From Parelaphostrongylus tenuis (taxonomy: Eukaryota > Nematoda > Chromadorea > Rhabditida > Metastrongylidae): a stretch of 64,000 nucleotides of DNA. The notes below the pieces were generated by a model, which worked only from the letters and a program-made list of their open reading frames with translations, was not told where the DNA came from and ran no database searches. Position 1 is the stretch's first letter, and every line of letters starts with the position of its first letter. A program made the position numbers and the translations under genes. This document shows positions 1-11,274 of this stretch, piece after piece. The stretch spans positions 1-64,000 of the forward strand of contig JAHQIW010000508.1 in the NCBI GenBank assembly GCA_019055375.1, given 5' to 3'.

Positions 1-99
1 TGCTTATAAATTGCCACTAGTTAACAATTCACTTGTTCCGTAGACTTTTGAATTTGTGCTTCTGAAATCAACAACGTATGTCACTGCTTGTCCATCAGA

Positions 100-415
100 C
101 TCCATTTTCACTCTATCACTTTATTTGACCCATATCACAGTCTTTCTTTTTTCTTCCCTGTAAGGGCCCCAGTGCTTCTAGCATTGATTCGTCTCCTCGC
201 TTGTTTGAGAATTCACCTTCTTCACGAACATCGTAGATTACTGGTAGAGAACGTCTTTTTGGAATCCCGAGGATAGCCACGCTGGAACGCCCCGCAGAGC
301 CTTTGTTAGTAACCGCTTGAGAGTGCTGAGGGATGGTAAATCAACTCCGCCTCCGGCGGCGCCGAACATCGTTAGCCACGCAGCCACGCTTCCCTCTCTT
401 CCTTTCCTTTGAAGT
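100..415 (+). repeat. Dispersed ~230-300 bp repeat, first copy
   Basis: This block shares an ordered series of short matches (a CTTCTAGCATT segment, a GAGGATAGCC segment, a GCGTTCC-like segment, then a GC-rich end) with blocks at about 47.04-47.26, 52.18-52.40 and 60.17-60.41 kb. In three of those places it lies inside introns of the secreted-protein family. Here no family exon is visible, so this may be a solitary copy or the remnant of another decayed unit. A 62-residue open frame inside it looks accidental. Match quality was judged by eye. Confidence 0.5.
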
Positions 416-419
416 TTAG

Positions 420-1830
420 TAGTAATTTAATAGTATGAAAGATATAGATTTCAATACTGAGCTCGGTTGAAAAAAATGCTTTCCTAGTAAGCTATGCCAA
501 CAAGGTGAGAAATACTCTTCGCTTTCGGAGTAGATAGCCCGTGCTTGAGTGTCTTAGCTTCACAGCGGGTTTTGTTGACAGTTATATCTTGAGATAAAAA
601 AATCCTTTCAATTTGAGCTATCGAGTGATTACTTAAACATCGAACACAAGCAGAGCTTTCCTTAAAGGGTCACGACAGGGCGCAGATAACGGAAAAGTGC
701 TGAAATATCCAACATCAGCCTTTATTTCTAATGAATACTATACAGTACTGATCAGCCTCGAGAGCTTTGCCTTTTCTACTATATAAATCGCTCTGGTGTG
801 AATTATCAAAATCGTTGAACGGCTGTTTATACCATAACGCTGGAAAGAAAAATCACCAGCGTTCATCTATGCAATCGATCCACGAAAGGAAGAGCATCAT
901 TGCTTTGCGAGTAGCTTCATTGTACTTTTGTCTCAGGAAAATCTATTGTCAAAATACGCCTACACGAAGCACCTTTCCATTAAATGCAATGTGGCCTCAA
1001 TGAGTAGGAGTAAGATTCCTAATTCTTCTTTCTGGTGACTAATGCACAGTTGCTCCAGGGAGGATCATTTCACTGTGAATTCAAAAGTTCTCCTGTTTAG
1101 CAAATCCCATTTTGAAGCACAACGAGATGACTAACTTTTGAAAGGTAAAGCATAAGTATATCTACTTTCCTACAATACATGCTAGGCTATATGACATATT
1201 TTCGAAGTTACATGTAAACCCTATGAAATATCACAAAAGCTGCATACCACATATAAATCTCAACAAAATATTTGATTTGATCTTGTTTTAGAACTATGCT
1301 AATGACCGTAATTGGAAAAAAGTACATTGCCCCAATAGTATCGGGCTGCAGGCACATCAATGGTACTAATATTTAGCTTAATAGAGAACTTATACAAAAA
1401 TTCACAAGTATTTGTATGGCTGACGCTTCAAGTGTTGAGCCCCCAGAGCCACCATAACTCTAGTAGGATGTGCAGCTCTCCCCTCTTGCTTTGCTCTCTG
1501 TCGTTGTCTCGGAAACGAGATAAAGCGACTGGAATTATGCCTTACCCGAAGAGGCAGTGTCACACATCAGTGCAATTTTATAAGGGATCAAGGCTATTTT
1601 AAGTGACTAGCTTAATCCTGGCAGCCATCAGGATACAGGTTGCCCAACAAACCACGAAAATCTACTTAATACATCGACTCCCTACCACATCAATAAAAAA
1701 AAACAGGTTTGACAAGGCTACATCATATCGCCAAAACACTTGCCCTGTACTGTAATGAACAATGAATCAACCTGGTTGGCATGAGAAAAGTTTGCGTATT
1801 ATCCAAAAAAAAATCTTTTCAAACCTTTGA
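420..1830. other. No recognisable gene
   Basis: AT-rich sequence with only short accidental open frames. I see no splice-supported exon series, transposon protein or RNA gene here. Confidence 0.5.
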
Positions 1831-1834
1831 TTCG

Positions 1835-2155
1835 CGGATGACATCGCTGCCTTACGGAGTAGAGTCAGTGAAGTGGAAACGATGCTTAAACGAAGCCGGA
1901 AAAAGAATCAGATTGCGTATAGATATGACGAAGATCCAATCATGAATAATCATCATAATGAGTAAGGAGCAATCCAAATGGATGGTTCTCTGATAACTAA
2001 GATTAATTCGTATGTTAACCTTGGTCCTTCGGTGGAAGTGGAGCACAACATGAGGGAGTAATAAGACGGAAGAAGGATAGTAGTATGTGCCGAAGGCATA
2101 GGCACGGGGTCTTACAAAGTACGCGTCAAGAAGTCTGTGCATTACCCACAAGGTG
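1835..2155 (+). pseudogene. Relic of a non-LTR retrotransposon reverse transcriptase
   Basis: The plus strand reads FADDIAALRSRVSEVETMLK, which matches the catalytic FADD box of RTE-type reverse transcriptases and the helix after it. After a frameshift the frames show an EAGKRIRLRI-like stretch, then a DGSLITKINSYVNLG segment equivalent to the conserved SYVYLG motif. A stop codon and frame changes follow. Only about 100 codons of the RT and post-RT region remain, with no endonuclease domain beside them. The sequence differs from the full element at 21.7-25.0 kb, so it probably comes from a different RTE lineage, perhaps the one that left the endonuclease fragment at 7.5-8.3 kb. It is non-functional. 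Confidence 0.65.
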
Positions 2156-2159
2156 CTTA

Positions 2160-3430
2160 AACGAAACCCTTATAAAAACTGAGTCGGCGTCCACAGCGTC
2201 CAGTTAGCTTGAGGCTTTTCTTAGAAAACTATCTCATCCTGGACATCCCGTAATCCAGTGATACCGATCACAGAAAGGCTGGTTCTTATAAGAAAGATGA
2301 CGGATTGACGAAAAGAATACTGGATGTAATCTAAGAAAATTTAAGCATCCGCTTGAAAAACCATCCAAACAATGAGTGGACGTGTTCGTATTTGGAGTCG
2401 ACTATCTGTATCTGCATTTGACAGCGAATTTGAAATTACGAAATACACTGGGTGCGCGTCATCATGCATTGGAACTTTAGCCAAATAGATTACTTTTAAC
2501 CATCTTCGTGCTACCGATCTATTCAGAAAACAACATGTAGTGTTCGAGTATGCTGTGTTCAGTATGCCAATGATGTGTATGACATCTTTTCTAAAATGCT
2601 CGATTAAGTCCGCTTATCAAAATTAATTGATGGAAACGAGTAAAGGGAATGATTAGAAAATATCTACCTTCTGTTGGATATTATTCATCTCTGACAAATA
2701 CTTTCAATTTTAATGATCCAAAAGTGCTCGAAAGTTGGTTAGAAACCAAAACTTTCCAAAAAACTTTCCTATTTTTTCAGGACACTATCAGGATCGTATA
2801 TTTGAGATATGGATTTCATGGCCAATTTGATATCGCCATCTTTGCAATAAATCAGAAATCATACATCAAAAATGTTAGTCCATAAAGTCTCCTTTTTAGG
2901 AAGTTTGCTCAAGGTATGTTATTCTCTTTAAAACTGCTCACGTTCACCGACTTTGCCTTTACTAAGGCTTAGGGCTCGCAACAATCATCATCTAGGAAAG
3001 GGTGCACCACAAATGATACCCGCCGTCCCAAAAGTGTTAGTGTAAAGTCCCTCCATCTCTGGACTTACTGAAGGAAACTTATGTACTATCTTCGTAATCC
3101 GCAGCGTTTTCCAAAAAGGCAGTAGAATTTATGAGCTATGATCTGCTCCACGTAGGAGTAGAGATTTGATGATATACTGCTAACCTAGACGACATTCAGT
3201 AACTCGCCTAATGACGCTGGACTGTAAATATAAAGGATTAGCACGAAAAAATACAGATAAGTTGAAAGATATCATTTATTTAGTGAAGCTTCGACTATTT
3301 AGAACAAAAAAGTTATTTTACGGGGAACTCGTCACGTTTAACTTCTCGTTATGCGGTGCAGAGACTCAATATTATCAAATTGGTGAAAAGTAGTGACTAT
3401 TTCTTAGTATAGAAAATTATATCCAATACG
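2160..3430. other. No recognisable gene
   Basis: Only short open frames without family resemblance. I find no repeat shared with the rest of the window. Confidence 0.4.
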
Positions 3431-3548
3431 TTCAACGTGCTAAAATTGGATAGTATCGTTCGTCATTACGAATCGTCTTTATACTGCAACAAATTTCCTC
3501 CTTCAAAATGGCTGCAATTTGTGTCACCATTTCTGAAGCCCTTACCTT

Positions 3549-4380
3549 ATCGTTGACACCATAACCACTCGCGTAGTGTTTGAAGTGTTCTGAAAGTGAA
3601 GAAATGTGATTCACAATATTGATGCCTTGATGCGACGGTTACTGTGATCTGCTACTGTGAAAAAGAACAGCTACTGTAGTCACTTAACGCAAATTACCGT
3701 ACACTAACATAAGCAAAACCGCCGAAATGTTTTCCTCAAAAAAATTCATCAAAACCTCGTGTTACTCGCCAAAAAAGAGTGTTAGTCTCGAGGAATTCAA
3801 CTGACAGCGGCGATAGCTTATGTTGATGAAAGAGGTATGGGTGAAACGTGAGTTCAACTTCTGTCTGTCGAATATGATGCACACCTCGACATTTTGGAAG
3901 AACAAAAGTGATGTCTCTTCTCCATTGGCTGAAATTCGTTTGTTAATCAAAGTATCATATCGAAAACAAAAAACAATATAACGGTGAAAACGTCGCATAG
4001 CAGTTTAGTCAAAACGATGAGGAGCTGCTTTCTCAGCTAGATTTGGCGTTGTGAAATTCTCATAAAAGTCGTCGATTGAACAGCCCTATTTAAATTTTAA
4101 ATATATCGTTTATAAGCAGAATACTCTACTATTTTGCGATTTAATTCAAGAAATTCTTTTTAGAAACTAGCCAATTAAGAGAGATGTTCGCTTTCTAGCA
4201 GTAAAGTGATGCCACTTGCATAAAGGCAACACTTTCGAAAACAGTTTCTAATTCCTCACTTGACATACCCTGGATGAGGGGTAAAAGATGTTGAAGAACC
4301 TGATCTTTACTCATCTTTGAACGAATTTCATAAATCTTCTTCAAATTCGATGGCTGACGTTTTGATGACTCCGCTTTCAT
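3549..4380 (-). CDS. Possible small multi-exon gene, unrecognised
   Basis: Two minus-strand segments look protein-like. The first (4380 down to about 4195) begins with an ATG and reads as a charged helical stretch containing MSKDQVLQHLLPLIQGMSSE. A strong donor-like GTATGT lies inside it at about 4269, so the exon may end there. The second (about 3593 to 3549) sits between a good acceptor (CACTTTCAG) and a donor (AAG/GTAAGG) and encodes EHFKHYASGYGVNDK. I cannot assign a family, find a convincing third exon or prove the two segments are joined. Chance open frames of this length are common here, so this is a weak call; an unrelated pseudogene or no gene at all are both plausible. Confidence 0.2.
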
Positions 4381-4798
4381 CAGAGCCTAGACGTATTCTT
4401 TAAGTTATTCGAATGTATGCTATTTATAGTATAAGTAAAATCAAATGATGTTTATGAATAGACTTTCTTAAAGAAAAAATGCTCATCACCTAATCAGGTG
4501 TAAAACTACCTATTCATTGGCAAGGATGGCATTGAACCTGCCCTTACATCAATAGTTTAAATGAAGCAAAGGTGCCAGATGGTGCGTGATAGTGTGCACT
4601 AGTACCCTGACTAGTAAATTAACTAGACATAGGGTGTCATATATCTCACTATGTTTGGACACTTTCGTCTCAAATTCATTCATGGATTTCAAGTTTGTCT
4701 GGAAGAACTTAATGATTTTTTTCTGCCGATGTTTTTGATTGCTACCCCAGGATGTAAAAATTCAGCTTAAGTATTTATCACCACACGCTTTACAAGAG

Positions 4799-5160
4799 AT
4801 CACCCGTATCACCTGTCGCCCTGTTGATCGTCGAGTGACTTCAGGCATGCACCAGCAACACTTCCATTTTTCCCTATCGCGTGCAATCGTAGCCCAGTGG
4901 GTCCTCCTAGCTCTGCGGATTCGTTGAGCATCATGTCTTTCTTCTAGTCTTTTCATGAAGAAATCAGACTATCGAGTCTGTGGTCTTCCTGTAGAGCGCT
5001 TGATAACCCGAGCAATCCAGTCAGTAACGGCTCTTGTCCATTGAGTTGACGTGGAAGGGCATCACGAGTTCGGCCCACCCTGTTTTCGACATTACGCGGT
5101 GTGAAACGGCGTCTTCGATCTTCGATCGTTGACATAGATCGGAACTTCGGATCTTTTTTC
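4799..5160 (-). mobile_element. 5'-truncated RTE retrotransposon 3' end
   Basis: The minus strand encodes, across two frames, the C-terminal tail seen in the full element at 21.7-25.0 kb. It covers the [21 protein letters not shown] region out of frame, then [19 protein letters not shown], then the 3' untranslated tail ending in GGTGATACGGGTGATC. Homology starts abruptly at about 5160, the usual product of incomplete reverse transcription. No catalytic domain is retained. Confidence 0.75.
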
Positions 5161-5164
5161 AAAA

Positions 5165-5765
5165 TGCTGAAAACAGCTTGCCAGAGATAAGATAATTATA
5201 TGTGTATTCATATTATCTCCGTCTCTGCTGTTAGGAGATATCTCGCACTCATTTTATACAAATGCTCAAACAGGTGGTTCCGAACTATTTGACGACATAT
5301 TCTATTGGGTCCTACATTTCCTGAAGATCTTTTTAGACCCTCTTTTGAATTTCTTTTGATACTTTGTTAGTTATGTAAGATAGTTTCGTGGTAACCTACT
5401 TTTTCGCTTGGCATACTACTGTTTCTGTTCAGGTCTTCATACCGGCCTTTCGACCTGACCTCAGTATCTGTTCACCTTAGTATTTGATTGGTTGCGTATC
5501 ATTCTAAGTGTTGCGATTCCTTTCTCCTTTATGATATTGTGCAGACACTTATAACTGTTCGATACATTTTTTGGATAGCGCATTTTACAGATGAGAAATG
5601 AGAACAAAAGCAGCACAATATGTGTTTGGCCTACGTTACCGCTTTGTAACGTCGTCACTTGCGACGAGCTCTATTCAAACGCTCGAAATGTCAAACAATT
5701 CTCTGTAATCAATAGGAAATCATCTTTATTTGACCGCCGATTGAGGTGTTCTGATGTTTAGATAA
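5165..5765. other. No recognisable gene
   Basis: Low-complexity AT-rich sequence between a retrotransposon tail and a SINE-like repeat. Nothing supported. Confidence 0.4.
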
Positions 5766-5770
5766 ACTCA

Positions 5771-6045
5771 ATGATGTAGAGTGGTGTGCAAAAACGTTTA
5801 CGTCAGCCGGAATTTGAACCCAGATTTTACTCTTTCCGGAAGCATGTGCTTAACCGTTGCACCACCGACGCTCGTTCTGCACTCCACTCTTTTACGCTAC
5901 AACGCGTTATTTGTCAAATATCAACCGTCTACGGTGTGGCGCGGCGGTCATTATTGACATTAAACCCACTTTTGAACCCAGAGTAAGATCTGGGTTCGAT
6001 TCCCGGCTGACGCAAACGTTTTTGCACACCACTCTACATCATTGG
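5771..6045. repeat. Inverted SINE-like element with tRNA-like ends
   Basis: The two ends are inverted copies of the same sequence: AATGATGTAGAGTGGTGTGC at the left and its complement at the right, continuing inward through a GTCAGC(C)GG...TTGAACCC segment. Read towards the right end, the sequence contains GGTTCGATTCC, an exact polymerase III B-box. The complement of the left half reads GGTGCAACGGTTAAGC then GGTTCAAATTCC, again tRNA-like. Similar ends occur at about 20.47 kb. Confidence 0.6.
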
Positions 6046-6049
6046 ATTT

Positions 6050-6590
6050 ATCTAATTCTCTGTGAGTTTTTTTCTAGTGAAATGTCTAGTAGTCATACGC
6101 TTAAGCCATCGTCTCCTATATAACAGCTTTTTGAATTGATAGCTGACTTCTTTAACTATATACTGGCGAAGAAGCAAATGAGCGGTCATCTATGTATGCG
6201 AATACTACGCTGTGCGTTTGAGCGGCTGAAATCACAAAATGAGGCCTACCTACGTTTTTGCGTTGTGTTACTCTCAAACGGCAAACAAGGTTCGATTCCA
6301 TTTCTTACTGAGCCTTGCGTTGGGATAGCAACATCTTACTTTATTGTTGAGCATACACAAGGTTGCTATAATCTTTATGGCTAGCATTTCAACGCGTTCT
6401 CAATCATTAGTGTCTTTATGACCTTTATACTCTTTATTCGTTCTTTTCACGATGGTCTGGATCGAATTTCCGCATTACTTGTTGATCGTGACGAATCGAG
6501 TAGGGTGAAGCTCCAAGGTTTCGAAGTTTTATTTGATAAGTGATATAGAAAGTAAGTAAGTAGCCTTTAAATAAAACATAAAAAAAAACA
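6050..6590. other. No recognisable gene
   Basis: An 82-codon open frame on the plus strand has no family resemblance. A lone GGTTCGATTCC at about 6290 has no accompanying A-box or cloverleaf. Confidence 0.4.
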
Positions 6591-6594
6591 ATTA

Positions 6595-7500
6595 GTTGTT
6601 AGAGAAAAATGTCGCCGCAATGCTGGTCTCAGAGCAGTCAAAGAAGGATTACAAAGATAAAAACAATGATTGGTTCAAAACAAAAGACTGAATTCAATCT
6701 TACAGTGTGGCTTCACTTCGGAGCTTAAATCAGAAATTCACTTGCCTTTCCATTGGAAACCGACTTTACTTGCAGCTGATGATGATTGAGTGACACGCAT
6801 TAAGAATAGGTCATTTCTAAACGCGTTCACTTACTGAATCAATATGATTGTTACCGACTCGTGGAAAAAAAAATCTGTTCTATTGTAACGATGTTCCCCA
6901 TCTTTGCCATGTAAATTACATAGCGAAATAAAAAAAAAGTTTTCAGACCTGGTGATTGGTGATCTTCCATCGAGCTACCACATACTTCTGAAACACCGTT
7001 AGAGCGTTAAATAAAGGCTTGCTAGTGGTTTCGCATGTTGAACGTTTCCACTTTAACGTCTCCGAATACAAAAGTTGTGTACGTGTCTATCAGTCAATAC
7101 TAAAAAATTCTAAACTACATATCGTACATCTCTCATGCAGTAATCTCATATCTATTTCAAGCGTTATATAATTTATTAAGTCTATTACAGCAATGATAAA
7201 AAATCCTAAAATAAAGTCTAGTGAAGAGAATCAATTGAGTAAAAACTCGTGCAGGTGACGGGGCTTCAACTACTTCAATTCTTCAGAAGAAATCCATTGA
7301 CTGCTGATAAAGCCATTAAGGTAAAAACTCCGCTGAGAGAAATAATTGGTGGATTTTCATGATGTGCTTGGAATCTATATTCGCATTTTTGATGGTAAGA
7401 CTGTGGGAATATTTTACCAAGAGACTATAGCTTAATGGAACTGTTTCACGGTCCACATTGGATACGGTACGCACAGCAGAAGACGTCATTGAAGCACATC
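6595..7500 (+). repeat. Duplicated flank segment, copy 1
   Basis: Collinear with about 14.40-15.48 kb over most of its length. Shared landmarks in order are GAAGGATTACAAAGA(T)AAAAACAATGA, a TTTACAGTG-type segment, GTTGAACGTTTCC near 7040 and a CTGAGAGAAAT segment near 7335. The second copy lies just downstream of gene copy A and is interrupted by a SINE-like element. No member of the secreted-protein family is visible before this copy. Confidence 0.55.
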
Positions 7501-7519
7501 AACTGAGATACGTCACTTT

Positions 7520-8295
7520 GAGTTTTGAGTCTTGGAAAACCAGATGAAAATCGCAATGCTGTGTGATGGCACTACGGTTGTGTCAAGCAGGCACCCATCT
7601 TCTGCTGGCAAGTATTGTATAAGTATAAGTATAGCCGATTACCGCATGTGTCGTGCCGTTAGATGATTTCCATTTCCAGCGGCGGTGTTCTTTCTTCTGG
7701 AAAAGTGAATTCCTGTGAAAGAGATGTGCCGCAGACAGTAATCCAGCGAGACGGTTCCATTTTCGTTCCTTCCTCGCAATCCAAATTTTCCATTCCTGTT
7801 TTCGTTCTCGTTAGCTATTTCTAATCCGGCATTGAAGTATCCGACAACGAATTTGTAATACGCCTTATCATTACGGATGACTTCCTCCAACTGATGGTAA
7901 AACGCGTCCGGTTCGTGTTCATCACCTGCGTCGGTTGGTGAATAAGAACTGATGGCAGCAATTTTGGTATTACGCTTTAGTTGGAGCTAAAGGATAGCTA
8001 GGCGAGGGGAAAGGATTTCGTATGAGTCGACGAGATGGGTGGTGGAGAGGTGGACGACGAAGCCTACACGTCCGACATTTCGTGCTGGCACCTTTTCTCC
8101 CTAATTACGTGGGTGCCGCTGCTCAGTTGACAAATGTCGGTCTTTTTGATTTTCGTTTCTTGTATGGCAATTATGTGAAATTTTAAGCGATTTGCTGCTT
8201 CAAGAAATGCGTAAAACTGCATATTCAACAGATCCGGTTTCAATGGCGTCCCGAGTACCCTTCGTATCCCGAGGTTTTGCAGTCTTTCATCAGTT
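7520..8295 (-). pseudogene. RTE-type endonuclease domain relic, second lineage
   Basis: The minus strand carries fragments of an exonuclease-endonuclease-phosphatase fold. From the N-terminal side I read an ANRLKFHIIAIQETK segment (the catalytic QET motif), a THVIREK segment, then after frame changes [44 protein letters not shown] and an LFH-NSLFQKKEHRRW-type segment. The metal-binding GDFNA motif has become GYFNA, so a key Asp is lost, and stop codons and frameshifts break the frame. The sequence is clearly different from the endonuclease of the complete element at 24 kb, so two RTE lineages have been active in this genome. Confidence 0.75.
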
Positions 8296-8850
8296 TTCTC
8301 GCCGCTTGACGGCGTAGACGGGAGTACCGAGTGTACGGGGTACTGAGGCTGACCTGACTGCTGTTGTGCAGACTGATATTCCCTGGATTCCTGACTTATC
8401 CTTGCAAGGGCGTTTTCAGGTCCTCAGATCTTGTTGATGTCGTTTCCAAGAAATTTGTTCCGCTTCCGGTCCCAGCAGTCGGATTTCCTCTCAGTTGATT
8501 CTGGGATAATATCAAGGAAAGTTGACCGACAGATCGAAGATGTTCTAGAGCCGGAAAGACCTTCCAAGTTTTGACCATAACGTTTCCAAGGTATATCTTT
8601 CTAGCAGCGGATCCGTTAGCCAGAATTCTTACTAGTTGATTCGAGATTATCAGAATATAAGAAGATAAGAGATGTTTGAACCGTAATCAATAAATAGTAC
8701 AAGGGAGTGAGTAGTTAACCGACCGCTCAGGGCGGTGCAGGGCCGAATTTGTAATTCTATCGCCTGTTTTGCAAGAACGTTCTTCAAAGCACACCTCTTA
8801 CAGCTAAACACCTCTGGTAGTGGTCTATGTGGAGTACTTGTAGTACATAG
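8296..8850. other. Possible leader of the adjacent endonuclease relic; otherwise no gene
   Basis: The GC-richer part (8296-8580) continues directly upstream of the endonuclease relic on the minus strand and could be its 5' leader. A 60-codon open frame here is unrecognised. 8600-8850 is featureless. Confidence 0.3.
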
Positions 8851-8854
8851 CTAA

Positions 8855-10155
8855 CAACGTATTCATTACTCAGCATTTATATGTGATTGACAATGATGGA
8901 TTAGCAATGTGATCTTTTCAAGCGTGCTGGAGGTTCCCAGTTCGCATGATTTAAAAACGTTTTTATGAAACTAGTATTGGGACAGAAACTGTTGTTCCAA
9001 AATACACGAAAATAGACTGGTCAAAAAAGTAACTGTAAATTTTTGAATGAAAAAGAGGTGCACTGAAGGCCTTGGTGAAGAAACACTACAGTGATTGCGC
9101 CGGTTCTGCAGGTGTCACAGGTTAAAATTGGTTCCTGCTTCCTCATTTTAATGCTGCGACATAAAATTCTGACTTTTCCAAAAATGAAACATTTACAATC
9201 AAGTCAGCACTGGCTTTACAAATGATAATTAAAAATTCTGTATAGGAAGGCGTCTAATGATGAAAACGAAGAGCAAGCATTGGTGCCGAACGCTTCTAAC
9301 AATAAATTCCTAAGGATCAGAAATTGTGATTGCTATATGTTGATATTCTCGTTGAACTGTCTCGTTTCTCCTCTATTAAGAGAGAGATCGAGTGGTGGTC
9401 AAACAGACCTTGTACAGAATTTTGCTGAATGGTGTTGATAATGCTATAAAGAATGAAGCTCTCATTATTGATCGGTTTCTGAATGATGAGCCAGCATTCG
9501 TCTTCAATTTTTGAAGTCGTTTTAGGTGATGAAATGCATATTAGCCTATACAGTCACTTGCGGTGGCCTACTGGTGTATTGAGTTAGTGCTGCTTATCTT
9601 CCTGGACAGATCTGGTACTGATATACCGATCTCGGAGGATGGATGGATGGCTTGGTGGCTATAAACGCAAAATCGTATCACTGACCTGTGCGCGACGCAG
9701 AGCACCTCTGACTACCGCGCACATGCACTCCTGCTGATACAGGAGGAGAATGAAATTGCGCCAGGAATCCACTGATTTGAGCAAAAGAAGAAACCCTGTC
9801 TGGATTAGTTGTGGAAACTATACCGCAACAAGTCATCAAATCTTTTTGACGTGACACTGAACTGTGGCATCTTTAGTCACCTTCTTGAACTCGATATTTC
9901 TTATCAAGATGGATATTATGAAAAGCTATCAACTCCTTGTAATCATTTCGAGATCTGAGTCAGAGCATAGTTCTCTATGGCTCAATCAGTATAGTGAATT
10001 CTTTTTGAATTCATTTAATAGGTAAACACTTTCGAAGTGGCTTAAGTCAATTCTTTCAAGTGTTTCAGAAAAATAATCCTAGAAATGCGACTGGCTTCAT
10101 TCATAATTGAAGTCATTTTAACAGACATTGCTTTTTAGATTTTTTCAGTCCGAAG
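8855..10155 (-). repeat. Large inverted repeat 1, left arm
   Basis: The reverse complement of about 11275-12590, in nearly complete order. Matched landmarks from the outside in: the GATTGACAATGAT segment, CCAGCACGCTTGAAAAGATC, the CACTACAGTGATT segment, the GAAAACGAAGAGCAAG segment, the TATTGATCGGTTTCTG segment, the GATACCGATCTCGGAGGATG segment, a stretch around 9690-9790, and the TTAAGCCACTTCGAAAGTG segment near 10030. The arms differ by scattered substitutions and small indels. The plus-strand arm is the upstream region of gene copy A, so this arm is an inverted copy of that flank without the gene. Confidence 0.85.
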
Positions 10156-10244
10156 TTACAAAAATATTGCTTTATGGCAATTATCATTGCTCTTAGAGAA
10201 TTTATGATAGGAGAAACAATGCTACGACCTTGCTACAATGCAAG

Positions 10245-10720
10245 GTTAAATGTGGGGCGTGGATCACTGACGAGGAGGGCGAGACTGAAACTCCGGTATA
10301 TGACCCTGGCTTACCGAATTCGCTTAGACTTTAAGCATTCTTTTTTTGAAATTATTTTGAATGTTTATTGCGAGGTTTTAAAAACAGTCGATGCCATGGC
10401 TCATATCAGTATCGATGATTGCGCTGCGCTGACGGTGCTTTCGATTAGTTATTAGCGGAACAGACGAATTTATTTTACGCTCCTAAACCAACAATTCTTG
10501 TCAAATTAGTGTAATTCAAATGAGGTTTTTATTTTATGGATCACATATATTATGTTGTTCACACGTAGATGTGAAGGCTTTACATTATAATTCTTGCCTG
10601 CAGAACCCTGAATGGAAGATTTTGCAGAATAAAGTGCCAAAGCCATCGCTTCCTTAATAGTTATTTTGTAAGCTAGCAAGTTAACTCATTTGCTACCTTA
10701 TCTCCAAACTATTGAGCTAG
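10245..10720 (+). repeat. Repeat block in the spacer of inverted repeat 1
   Basis: Shares ordered similarity with about 44.47-44.96 kb: a TGTGGGGCG...CACTGA.GAGGA segment, a GTATATGACCCTGG-like segment, ATTCTTTTTT followed by TTGAATGTTT, CTGACGGTGCTTTCGATT near 10430 and CCTGCAGAACCC near 10600. A shorter match to the last part occurs near 34.29-34.43 kb. Function unknown; no intact coding frame is shared. Confidence 0.55.
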
Positions 10721-10837
10721 TAATGGACGGTTGTTGATATCGATGTGCTGCATCTCCATTGTTTAAATGACTAACACAAAATGGGGAGAGTCGATTTTCT
10801 GACTTATGTTGCTTCTTGCGCTTGATGCACTTGATGC

Positions 10838-11043
10838 ACGACATCAAGCGCACCACACGAAGACCACCGACCCGTTGGCCCGATTTCTTCACGAAAACTA
10901 TAGAAGAAAGATACGATGCTCAGCGAATCCCTAAACGAGGAGGACCAACTGGGCTACCTTGCACGCGATAGGAAAAATGGAAGTGTTGCTGGTACCCGCT
11001 TGAGTTACTCGACGATCAACGGGACAACAGGTGACAGGTGATG
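10838..11043 (+). mobile_element. 5'-truncated RTE retrotransposon 3' end
   Basis: The plus strand reads DIKRTTRRPPTRW, then through a frame change [12 protein letters not shown], then the untranslated tail ending ACAGGTGACAGGTGATG. This matches the last about 200 bases of the full element at 21.7-25.0 kb in the opposite orientation. It lies in the spacer of inverted repeat 1. Confidence 0.75.
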
Positions 11044-11274
11044 CTGCTTCTATAGAAAAAGCAATAATAATTGCTATAAAGCAGTATTTTGAGAAATCTC
11101 AAACTACATTGAAGCTTAGGTTTGAGAGCAGCAGTCCCGAACAGAGCATCTTTTTGCAGACATTCAAATCAACTAAAATGACATTTCCCAAGTGGAGCGA
11201 TCGTCTTTGCATTCAGTGAGACAATTATTATCTGAGAGGAGGAAATCGATAATTGTCCATCACTTAGTTCTTTT

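Noticed and set aside
88..276. 62-codon plus-strand open frame at the window start
   Set aside because: It lies inside a dispersed repeat and the other copies do not keep the frame.
6136..6384. 82-codon plus-strand open frame and an isolated GGTTCGATTCC
   Set aside because: No family resemblance, no A-box and no cloverleaf; the B-box match is probably chance or a SINE scrap.
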